A DNA stretch of 64,000 bases from Apostichopus japonicus (lineage: Eukaryota > Echinodermata > Holothuroidea > Aspidochirotida > Stichopodidae). The DNA is taken from the NCBI RefSeq assembly GCF_037975245.1, contig NC_092563.1, positions 19,424,094 through 19,488,093 of the forward strand, read 5' to 3'. The notes beneath the pieces were generated by a model, which worked only from the letters and a program-made list of their open reading frames with translations, was not told the origin of the DNA and did no database searches. Position 1 is the first letter of the stretch; the number at the start of each line of letters is the position of its first letter. The translations under genes and the position numbers were made by a program. Below, one piece after another: positions 1-9,900 of this stretch.

Positions 1-971
1 CTGCAGTCAAAATGCTAAGATATTTCTGTAAGATAGTAACTTTTAAACTTTCCGATTTGCATTTTGAATGTTTCTAGCCTCCTCCATGAAAAATGTCTGG
101 ACGACGAAATTCTGGGATTCAAAGTCAGTCACCAATTTCTCAACAGTGAGGGAACACATACTGCTATAAATCTAGGATGGCCTGATACAGATTAATTATC
201 AGCCGATACTTCACATACTTTCATTCAGATCTCTCAAAATTGGAAATCTATGAAAGAAACTAGCTTATTGGTCGCATGCTGGACATAAACTGTACCACAC
301 CATAACTATAGCGTAATGCTCGCCAAAAAGGAAGTAATATTCCGTAAACAAACACTCTAAGTATTTGGCTTACTTTGAATAATATGTGCCTCACATTTGA
401 CGTATTTTATCACTAAGTGTGGGATACTGTTCTGTATCCACGTGTTAAGGATGAAGAATTATTGTTTCTACATCATTCCTGTCTTACTATATTTGCATTA
501 AAACGAAGGATAGTACTTTCAACTCATGGTTGATCATCCAAGTGAGTTGCAACTCATTTTAAGTATACTGCGAAACGTGGCTATTTGTTTACGAAGATAC
601 TTATGCCTAAATTGTTATCTAATTTTTGTCAAAATATACGTCAAATAAAGATTTGCGAAAACTAGATGGTGTAGAAATTAAGAGTGATTCATTGGATTAT
701 GAGTAAAATATTTTCTAGTTGAAAGTTCGAAGGTATGCCATAATTGAGCCCGATCGAGTCCACGCTACTAGTTTTATTCTTGACTATGTGCACCTGCTGT
801 ATCTGCATTTCTTGCCTTAGCTGCCTGCTGTCATTATTGTAGCATCTTTCGAGTGTTATATGGAGAGAATAATGCACTTTGTGTCACAGTGAGATGTATG
901 CATTAAATGAGTTGGATGAGTGACACGTAGGGGGAAAGAGTGGCAAGGTCGTATTCCTGTCTGACAAAAAA
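1..971. other. No gene recognised
   Basis: I see no credible coding exon, RNA gene or clear repeat in this stretch on either strand. The open frames present are short and lack family-like motifs. Confidence 0.5.
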
Positions 972-1100
972 ACGTTTCTAAGAAAAATCACCGAAGAAAG
1001 AACAGTGGACACGAAACCTAAACAACCTAACTATACTGATCCACTTTCAACCCCAGTCCCCTTATATCACAACACTGTGGTCATAGTCATGTATAACGAT
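972..1100 (+). repeat. Dispersed short repeat, copy 1 of 3
   Basis: A stretch of about 125 bp shares an ordered series of words with 19272-19400 and 58556-58660: a run reading aagaaaaatcac, then a g/a-rich stretch with gaac, cacgaaacc, an aac-rich stretch, gatcc and ccccagtcccctt. All three copies are in the same orientation. The copies are diverged but co-linear, so this is a dispersed family, not chance. I do not recognise the family; a SINE or short DNA-transposon remnant is possible. Confidence 0.6.
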
Positions 1101-1504
1101 TCCTTTAGAAAGGGAACATACTTAATATGATCTCGGCCAATATAACAAATTAAACCTGAAACGCGTAGCAATCAGATTCCCGAGCAAGCTCGTTGTATTG
1201 TTTATGCTGGTGCGATGTATTGTATCGCATTGCATGCCTTTCAGATGCCTGCATCAGTAAAGCAGAACGTATACAACTGTGAAGTAGTTCAACCGGAGCA
1301 AAGTTATTCCCAATAACTAAATAATGATAAGGCAATTGCATTGTGGAGTAGAGTGTATCATGATAGGATAATGAATTCGTGCCGTTGCTATTACTACAGC
1401 GGTGATTATCTTTGGAAAATCTGCAAGAGTTTTTCATAGTGCAAAGCAGTTACACAACAACAAAGTCAGTCTAGACACATATGCAAATGATATCTACGTT
1501 CAAG

Positions 1505-1870
1505 GGCGTAGGCACCGGGGGGGGGGGGCTGGGGGGGGGGGGGCGCCAGCCCCCCAGTGAAAAATGTGGAGGGGCGGAAGTATCATTCCGCCCCCCGCTT
1601 CGCAAGTCAAAAAATCCCTTTTTCATTTCCAAATGAGAAAAAAAATCTCATTTGGAGCACCAAATTGCATCTAAGGCCTGGTGAAAATACAAAATTAAGT
1701 TTACAAAATGGAGTGGGTGTTGAAGTGTGCTATATTGCACCAAATTGCATCTGAGGCTACCTGGAAATGCAAAAAATTCCAAAGGGGAGGGGGACACCCC
1801 CTCCCCTTAGACCCCTCCCCCAGGCCGGCCATCAGTCTTCAGCCCCCCCATTCAAAAGTACCTTCCTACG
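1505..1870. repeat. G/C-run bounded repeat, probable non-autonomous transposon
   Basis: The segment starts with gggcgtaggcaccg followed by long G runs, and ends with long C runs and ccttcctacgccactg. The two ends are therefore loosely inverted (gcgtagg against cctacgc). Inside are two copies of a gcaccaaattgcatct word followed by short A-rich sequence. Related G-run and 'gcatct' segments recur at about 45600-46080, 48540-48720 and 49680-49880. This is consistent with a short transposon family; family name unknown. The short open frames over it are G/C-run artefacts. Confidence 0.55.
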
Positions 1871-1903
1871 CCACTGTCTACGTTACAAGCCGATACTCAA
1901 CGC

Positions 1904-2405
1904 TGGTACAGCAACTGCTGTTCATGTCCCACAACCGTGCATCAGTAGGCCTAATTACTACTTTGTGCTTGTATAACACGGTAATAGGAAACAGGTGGCA
2001 CTGTAGCAACTGCAAAGCTGTTAACTTGTTCCCATAGAAGACAAAGAACTGTGTGACTGTACAAGGAGTCAATGAAGATGAGAATGCCTACGAGATGAGG
2101 TAAAGGAGGTACGGTACCGCTCGATTCCGGTTCACACATCTCTTTAAATTACGCCAATTCGTCATGCCGAGAACGAAGGAAGGCTATGTTCGGGTATATC
2201 AATATGCCTACTTATAGCATAAAACGACTAGATACGACTTAATTTTAGAATCGCGTATTAATGTTCTCGCACTAAATGGTTAGTACAGCAACTACTGTCC
2301 ATGTCCCACACTACCGTGTATTATTATTACATTACTACATTACTACATTGTGTTCGAAACACGGTAACAAGTGTTACAGGTGGCACCAGTAGTTACTGTA
2401 CTAGC
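1904..2405 (+). repeat. Diverged direct duplication of about 120 bp
   Basis: A unit at 1904-2025 (gtacagcaactgctgttcat, cccacaaccgtgca, acacggtaa, caggtggca) recurs at 2283-2405 with the same word order (gtacagcaactactgtccat, cacggtaacaag, caggtggcacc). The spacing between starts is about 379 bp. The second copy has a small attac microsatellite expansion. The 240 bp between copies shows nothing else recognisable. Confidence 0.6.
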
Positions 2406-2779
2406 TGTGAGTATCGGGTGCAGGGGCATGAAACTTGCGTCCTAGGCGGAATGATGGTGTTATTGTCCCCTGAATGATGTAAACTGTCACCCGTTTGAAC
2501 GCTCTTCCTCGGATGACAATGGAGGTTCCTTCAGCACCTTGCTCTCTGCCTTTCTGAGGATACCAGACACACAATACTGTCAAGGAGGCCATCAGTTACT
2601 TGGTATTTGAGAGGGAATGTTTAATAATCGGACGTGGATTTTTTTCTCGTTCTAAGACCCAGTAAGGATCCTCAGTTTGTTTTAAAGAATTATCGCCCAA
2701 ATTACGATCTTGAATACATACTTTAAGGTTTCACACAACTCACGTTACCTAAGCTATATTAGCCCCAATCCAACTGTTT

Positions 2780-4900
2780 TTTATATGGTCGTTTCATAAG
2801 GGAAAACGTCCGTTTTGTACTAGACCTAATTGACTTTTGCTCTTCTGAAAAAAAAGGTTTGTTATTTTTAGTACACTTTCAGAAGGCATTTGACAGGGTA
2901 GATTGGATTTTTTTTCTAGCAGTCTCAGCATTTCAATTTTGGTGAGGAGTTCATTTGTTGAATTTTTACTCTTTATTCGAATATTACGGGCAGAGTTATC
3001 AATAGTGGTTTTTTCCTGTGCCGCTATAGCGATTACTAGAGGTAGCCGTCAAGGGTGCCCCATTAGCCCCTATTTGTTCATCATTTGTGCAGAAGTCCTC
3101 ACACTGTACATTAATAATAACCCTCTTATCAAAGTGGTCTCTCTATTCGGTAATTGAATTAAGATCAAAAAATATGCAGACAACACTACTTTATTCTGAG
3201 ATGGCACCTACGATTCTATTAGAGAAGCCGTTTCGGCCTTCAGGTATACGAATACGCATCATAATTGCGTATTAACATGGATAAGTCCACTGTCTTCCCG
3301 TTAGGTTCCTTGGTAGAGAAAAACTTAACTCCTTTACTCAATATTCTTTGGGCTTAGATAGACGACCGGTCCAGTTACTACGCATGGGATCACATTTGAT
3401 CACTGTACGGAAAAATGTGTATAAGTTCGATTTTACTCCCAAGCTGTCGAGACTTTAAAAAGAATAATTACTATTGTCAAAACGTTGGCTTTGTCCCAGC
3501 TTGTCTATCTTTTCATGTTCTTCCCGACCCTACATGGCGCTCATTAATGATTTGGAAGGTACTTTGTTTAAGTTTAGTTTGGGAGGAAAGCCTGTGATAA
3601 GCTTAAACTCATGTGACTCTTTGTAAACCATCTTTTGCACTGGGGCTTGGGTAACCAATATCCCTAGCTTCATCCATGGGCTTAAATGTACTTGGGTTAA
3701 AAGATATTTGTAGGAAGAGGATGGGCTTTCTGGAAATTTGTTTTTTTTCGATTTTCACCTAAAAGAATATTGTAAAAGTTTCCTGTTCCACTGTAACTTT
3801 AATAAAGACATTGTTACCAATAATTATTTTCCTAATGACGTATGCGAGGATTGGTCCACTTACTCTTATAACATACCATCAAAGCAAATTTAAAAAGGAA
3901 GCTATCTGGAACAACTCCCATGTTAAGGTCGATAATAGGGTTATGTATTATGATTTTGGAACATGGAAGTCCCAGTTTCATGAATTGGGGACAGGTCGAG
4001 GAATTGTCCAGGATAGGGTTTTGTCTATTTGCGGAATTCCTTTTAGTTCACTCAGGGGGGGGGGGGTAAAATAATTTATTTCCAATTTCGTTTTCTTCAT
4101 CGCAAGTTAGGTACCAATAGATTACTTTTTTTTTAAACTGAACCAGAGGGGAGACGCTTTGTGCCCTTTTGTAAACAGAAAGAGGAAACTTTAAAGGCAT
4201 TGAAGACTCGCCCAAACCGCGTGCGACCATCTGAAAAAGTTAACTTTCTGTTGCTTGCAAGTGATGTTTTGTTCGTGTCGCTACAAAATACAGACAGTAA
4301 TGAAACGTGATACCTTGTTATCTTTAGCTGGACCTGAGATGTCCATCGCTGTATCGTTTATATACTGTGCTGTGGGAATTGACCGCAGCTGTATGTACTG
4401 ACTGTATACTAGTGTCTAATATCCGACGTTAGCAAGCTGTGTGTGTATTTTCTGGGATCGATGGTGGTGTTTAACACTTCTGTTACACCTCATTCGACAT
4501 TTCTCTTTGCGCGAGTCATCACACCCTTTAAATCATCTGTTTTGTGATTGCCCAGCAGTTTCAAAGTTTATTTTAGATGTAGAACAGAGTTCTTGGTCAG
4601 CAGTATTGCTTTTCCAAACAGGACCCTTTTCCGGTATTATATATTATGGAGAAAAAAGAATGGCGGAAAAGCTTCCGAATTGCCTTGAATTTTTAAATCT
4701 TTTAAATTTTTTATTACAAGTGGGAAGACGTCTCTCCTAAGTAATCATCATTTGAGAACTTCATTTAGCTTTAGTAGTATGCTTTTTGAAGAGTTATTGC
4801 TCTAAGCGGCTCTCGCTAATCGCCTTTCGTTAATTTACATTTTATAGTAAGTATTGTGCGAACAATCTCATTTGCATCTAATGTATTCTGTACTTTATAT
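2780..4900 (+). pseudogene. Decayed LINE retrotransposon (reverse transcriptase and downstream part)
   Basis: Reading in shifting frames, the segment carries LINE-type reverse transcriptase landmarks in order. A KAFDRVDW block lies at about 2883-2906, a RQGCPISPYLF block at about 3047-3079, and a KYADN block at about 3165-3182. YADN stands where the catalytic YADD is expected, so the active site is damaged. Downstream are conserved-looking pieces such as ALKCTWVKRYL-like and FHLKEY-like strings, and near 4540 a cysteine-containing HLFCDCPAVSKF piece typical of LINE C-termini. Frameshifts and stops break the frame repeatedly. The stretch from about 4050 to 4392 (poly-G run plus another repeat) looks like a later insertion. 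It resembles the CR1/L2/Jockey-type group, but I cannot place the clade. Confidence 0.8.
4190..4392 (+). repeat. Dispersed repeat, copy A (partner at 45398-45599)
   Basis: About 200 bp, starting at taaaggcattgaagactcgc and ending at attgaccgcagct, matches 45398-45599 in the same orientation with roughly one difference per ten to fifteen bases. This copy interrupts the LINE remnant; the other lies just upstream of the sacsin-like start codon. Family not recognised. Confidence 0.8.
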
Positions 4901-4933
4901 CTTCTTGGGCAATATACAATATATGATTAGAGG

Positions 4934-5282
4934 TAAATTTGGACCAAAAGGGATTATTTAAAAGAAGGTTCTTCTTCATAGACCCTGTTTATTTATATTG
5001 TAAACATACCAGGAATAATATTTAGAACTAAAAGAAAATAAAGATTTGTCATGAAGCCATGAACAAAGAGATTGAATCATTTTTAAATACCTTCTTTTAT
5101 ATCTTAATGATTAAATAGAAGAAAATGCAAAATAAATATTTGGACCAAAAGGGTCCTTTTTAAAGGAAGGTTCCACACCATATACCCTGTATTTTTAATC
5201 GTCAACATACTAGGAAAAATATATAGAACTAAAAAAAAATAAAGATTTGTCATGAAGTCATAAACAAAGTGATTAAGTAAAT
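4934..5282 (+). repeat. Two-copy tandem repeat, period about 202 bp
   Basis: The unit beginning tttggaccaaaaggg, continuing through ataccctg, an aacatac.aggaa word and ending aataaagatttgtcatgaag, occurs at about 4938-5080 and again at about 5140-5282. The copies differ by scattered substitutions. Confidence 0.7.
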
Positions 5283-5896
5283 TGCCACTTACTTTGAAAA
5301 TAAATCCATGCATTCGTAAAATGCTGCTCAGAACGATATCTAAATACATAGATAAGGAATATATAACCGAGGAAGGCAAATGCATGGATGTTGATGAATG
5401 CAAAAATACATTTATTTTATTCAAACAATCATCCCAATAGAGCATTTATCCATGATGTCAGAACTAAATTGTTAAGGTATATATAGATATCTCGTTAAAA
5501 TTACAACATATTCACAGTGACTTGTGCTGACCTCAAATGAACTTTGAAATTACCCATAAGCCATACGGATTTTATATACACATTGTGGTATGTTTACTCA
5601 CCTACCGACTGTAAGATCTCTCCAATAATATTTGCCTGTAATCATTGAATTTAGCCTACCCTTGGAATTGATGACGATGACAATGATAATGATCATTTGT
5701 AATGCGCCGGTATTCGTCAAAAGGATGTTCATGGCACAGTGATATAGCAGTGAGAAAGGGCAAAGCAAGTAACAGACAAGTAATAAGATTACAAATTAAA
5801 GGTAAAAGATAGAAAAAAAATCCCCCCAAAAAAGATATATGCTTCCCTTAATTGATATTGTTCATTGTACCAAATAATGAAATTTTGTCAACGACA
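5283..5896. other. 3' flank of the sulfotransferase gene
   Basis: No coding sequence seen. On the minus strand this is immediately downstream of the sulfotransferase stop codon and probably holds its 3' UTR. A minus-strand AATAAA lies at 5411-5416 about 480 nt past the stop and is a candidate polyadenylation signal; other A-rich hexamers exist, so the end is uncertain. Confidence 0.4.
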
Positions 5897-6914
5897 TTAA
5901 TTTTTCCAATACCTTCGTGATCTCTCTTTCTGTTTTTCAAATAGTTCCTTGGCTTTTCGATATAGTCTTATGTCGGCGTCTAAGGCCTTGCGGACGTCTT
6001 CGTTTTCCAACAGCTTCTTTTTAGACGCTATTCTCTCTAATGCTCTTTGGTCAGTATTGTTTATCTTGCTGTTAGAAAATTCTGTGATACATTCATCGTA
6101 GAATGGCAAACCAAGGGCTTCTTGTAATAAAGCCAACGATGTCTCATACTCTTCAAGTAGTCCAACTACGGCAAACGTATCCACAAGTTTCCGTTCCAAG
6201 TAGTTAAGGACCATTTCTTCTTTTGTAGAATTGTAGTTTACTATTTTATCTAACGAGCGGCGTTTACTTGCACACGACCATTTCAATCTGCTGTCTTGTT
6301 CACACTTGTTTACACCGGAGGCCATCTGGTGGAGAAATATACTTCTAACAAGGAGCGCAAACTTTTCAATCGATTGTTGACAAGGTGCATTTGATTGTCC
6401 TCCATCTTTACAGAAATAGTAGTGAGACACCATTCTATCGTAAGGGTCTCTCAGCATCGTGAAATAGGCACATCGTTTTGGATGTAAGTATTCGCAAAGC
6501 GTAAATCCGTTAGTACCCATAAATATTTTCGCCTTTTCCAACTCGCCATTCAACATTTGTTCTTTCGTATTAGCTACATTTTTAGCAAATACCAGAACAG
6601 GATCTGGTTTGCCGGCTTTGGAGGCCATCTTAATTAAACAATCTTTAATCGTTGTTCCGCCACTTTTTGGATAATGAACAAAGCTTATGCTGATATTTCT
6701 GTAAGCTGCTTTATCTTGACCACGTCTTTTCAAAAAGAAATTTGGGAGAGCGTTCCCTGCTTCAATTAACGCAGCCAAGTCCGAATCTAAACTTGCTTCC
6801 AGACGGTTGGTACTTGGCTCCGCAGGGGTAAGATTTTCCGTGACAGGTACGCTGTGGCAAGACGAAGAGAAATATGATGTTACGGAGATGCAGGGGAACA
6901 AACGCTGACTTTTA
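5897..6914 (-). CDS. Sulfotransferase exon 2 (catalytic domain)
   Basis: Long open exon encoding all PAPS-binding motifs and the C-terminus, ending in TAA. The open frame extends upstream to 6949 but has no ATG there, only a GTG, and no hydrophobic anchor, which is why an upstream first exon is required. The N-terminal 60 or so residues of the exon are Ser/Pro/Glu rich, as expected for a luminal stem region. A potential N-glycosylation site (NIS) precedes the phosphosulfate loop. Confidence 0.88.
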
Positions 6915-9900
6915 CTGTTTACCTTTCCAACGGTGACTTTTTGTTTCACAGAATTAGGTTAGATCGATTGATTTTTTATATCACGATTTATTATAGAGAA
7001 ATGTTTCTTTCAGCATCTCCGGCTCATCAAAATTGCTGGACTACTTGTATGCATGCGTTTAATGTCTCTTTTGTAATCTTTGGTTTCTATTGTATTTAAT
7101 GCATGATTTATATGCCCCTTTTGCAATCTTTGGTAAACTCTAAAATACAACCTGGTGAAAATTTCCTGGTCAACAATTTGCTAACATTATCCTGGATATT
7201 GTCTACGTTAGTTACAATAATCCTGGTACGCCTGGTTAATCCAGTGCGGTAAGCCTGACCTTAACATTACTCTGGTGGATTAATTAAAATAAATTATTAG
7301 CACATTGCAATCCTCGCCTCTGATTGGTTTGTTGGTCGCGACTCAAGACGTTCAAACTGGCGGCTTCCTACGTACGACAATCACAAGCCGGCGAAACTGT
7401 CAAATACAACTAACAAATCTGCACATAACCATTTATAATTATGGCAGATGACGAAGTCAAATTCATGCTAGATCAATGTGGTATGAGGTACCCTAAATGA
7501 GTGTTTGTTTAAAGGTATAGGTGAATACCGGGATCATGGCTATTCGTCGTTTCTGTATTGAAGGCAGTACGCGCGATATTGTTAGTATAACCGAACGTTA
7601 GCCCTTACGTTGTCAGGCTAGGTTAGGCCAGATCCTTTCCTGACGTGGTATTTATATACAGTACTGACTATGAGATATAGAATAGCCTAGCTAAATTATT
7701 AAGTACCTTCAGGACTGGACCTAAGAAAGTGTATGCCTACTATGCTAAATCATGGGCGCTTCTATTTCTACCGAATGCGAGTTATTGAGGTGTACGGTAA
7801 CTCCTGCCGGCACACCTAACGAAAGCCACAAATTTATACACAACAATTTTTACGCTTGGGTCAGCACACTTTAGACCCCGTAGCTTGCCTTCGCTTTTAA
7901 AAATACTAGGCCTAAGCTAAACAGTGGATATGTTAAGACCACTAGTGGTCTACGTGTTCGGGAAAATGGCTTTACTAGTGATTGCCGACAGAAGAAAATA
8001 TAGCTTTTGCATGTGACGCATTTATAGTAGTGGCCTAGACTAACCTAGTGTAAAACTTACCCAGGATAGGCTATAGCAATTAAGCCATATTAGCTTATAT
8101 GTATTGCAATTAAGCTATATCATGTTATATGTATTGATAATGTTAAATTTATTGAGAAAAAATGATAATTTTTACTATTCATTTATAAAAACCATGAACC
8201 TCGTGTACAGTTAATCTTAAGCTAGACTATACTTCAATCTTAATTGGTCAACAATCAGTGCTTTGGGGTAGGAGTGGAGGGGGGGGGGTGGTTTGTCAAA
8301 CTGTAACAGGTTTTGGCTGAAATGTAAGTTGATTAGGCTAAGTATATCCATGCAATGATATATACAGTTTGGCCTAGTCACATGTAAGTTTTATCCACAT
8401 GAGAAATGAAAAAATGAAACATCACATAACTGCGTCACAGCTCTGCACTTTTTACACTCCTTGTAATACAAAAACAGACATTAATATGAATTGTTGGATA
8501 TTCAATCTCATGCTGTTTTTATACTACGATTATACTCCCCAAAAGTAGGTTTTGGAGCACTGTAAGATAGGCAGATTATATTTCCATTTTGTGCACAGCA
8601 GATCATGAAATTGGTGTACATCTCAATAAACCGAAGTGCCCATACTACGGTCTCCCTATGGCATAGATTTTCTGAACATTCAAAAAGGGACACATTTACA
8701 GTTTTCATTGGAGATTTTACTGCCCTATCATGTATACATCTCTTCAAAGAGGAATGTTTACAAGGGAATATAGATATAAACTGGTAAGTATTTAAATATG
8801 GTTCAAAACTCAAATAACGACTTTTGGAATTAATTTTGTTTTACTTTAAAATATTTTCTAACTAATGTGACAAGCTTCTGTTAGGTGCAGAACTAAATAA
8901 CTCTTTATGCTGTTCTGTGTCATTTTGTTTTGGCAGAAATAGAAATAGAGGAGCTAACAGCCATGACAGAGTACAGTACATGAAACACAACCTTGAGCCT
9001 TCCAATACCATTACAAAATATATATATGAAAAAAAAAACTGCTGGCTGCAGTTTACTTAGCCCTGGTATGGTAAGCACTGCTCAATGTAATGCAACTGAA
9101 AACTGTCAAGTAGAAGTAAAATATCTCCATACCAAAATACTGATATGCTTAACTACAGAAGATTTACCATTCAGATTTATATACCATTTTCATATGAAAA
9201 AGACAACAAGTGAACATGTTCGTTTATGTTGCTGCAAGGTTCATGCTGTATACTCTGGGCTGACCCTTCGTTTCTGGAAAGGATCGGAAACGATTACAGA
9301 AATCATTTTGCAATACCAGAGAATTCCCGCAACCCAACATGATTAATCATGAACAATGTCATACACATAAAATGTCTAAAACTCTTCACTCATTGTGTTT
9401 ACCAAGATGTAAAAGTTAACATCTTGAGAATGTTTGTGTCCGCTCAGAAAAACTTGCACGCCTACAGAAAACATGCACTTTGAAGTACCTCTACAGGAAC
9501 GCACAATACTTAGTTATAATGACCCCTGACAACCATTGGCTTGTGCACAAAAAAAAAAAAAAAATGATGAAAGCAGTAACTAGTGTACAACAACAAATTA
9601 CTGCCAAATTCTGAAGGGCGAAGTTTGAAGTAGACAAGTTACCATATTGTTAACAATTATTTTCACTTAAACAACACCCTTTGTGTTCATTGAAAACTAT
9701 ATTTGCAAGAATGCTCGCAGACAATAATATGGGCTATCAGCCAAGCAAATCACAAGAAATTTTGATTGAAACATTGATTAGTTTTATTATGAAAATCTCT
9801 GTAATGGAATTGTTGTTAACAAAGTACTTGCGTTGATTGTTATAATTAATTAGTTTTTAAACAAAATCAATCATTTGTGCCAAGGATTGGAATGTGGGTT

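Noticed and set aside
8508-9346. Open frames on both strands around 8.5-9.3 kb as a gene
   Set aside because: Both strands stay open over short spans with no motif; they lie in an intron and look like chance frames.
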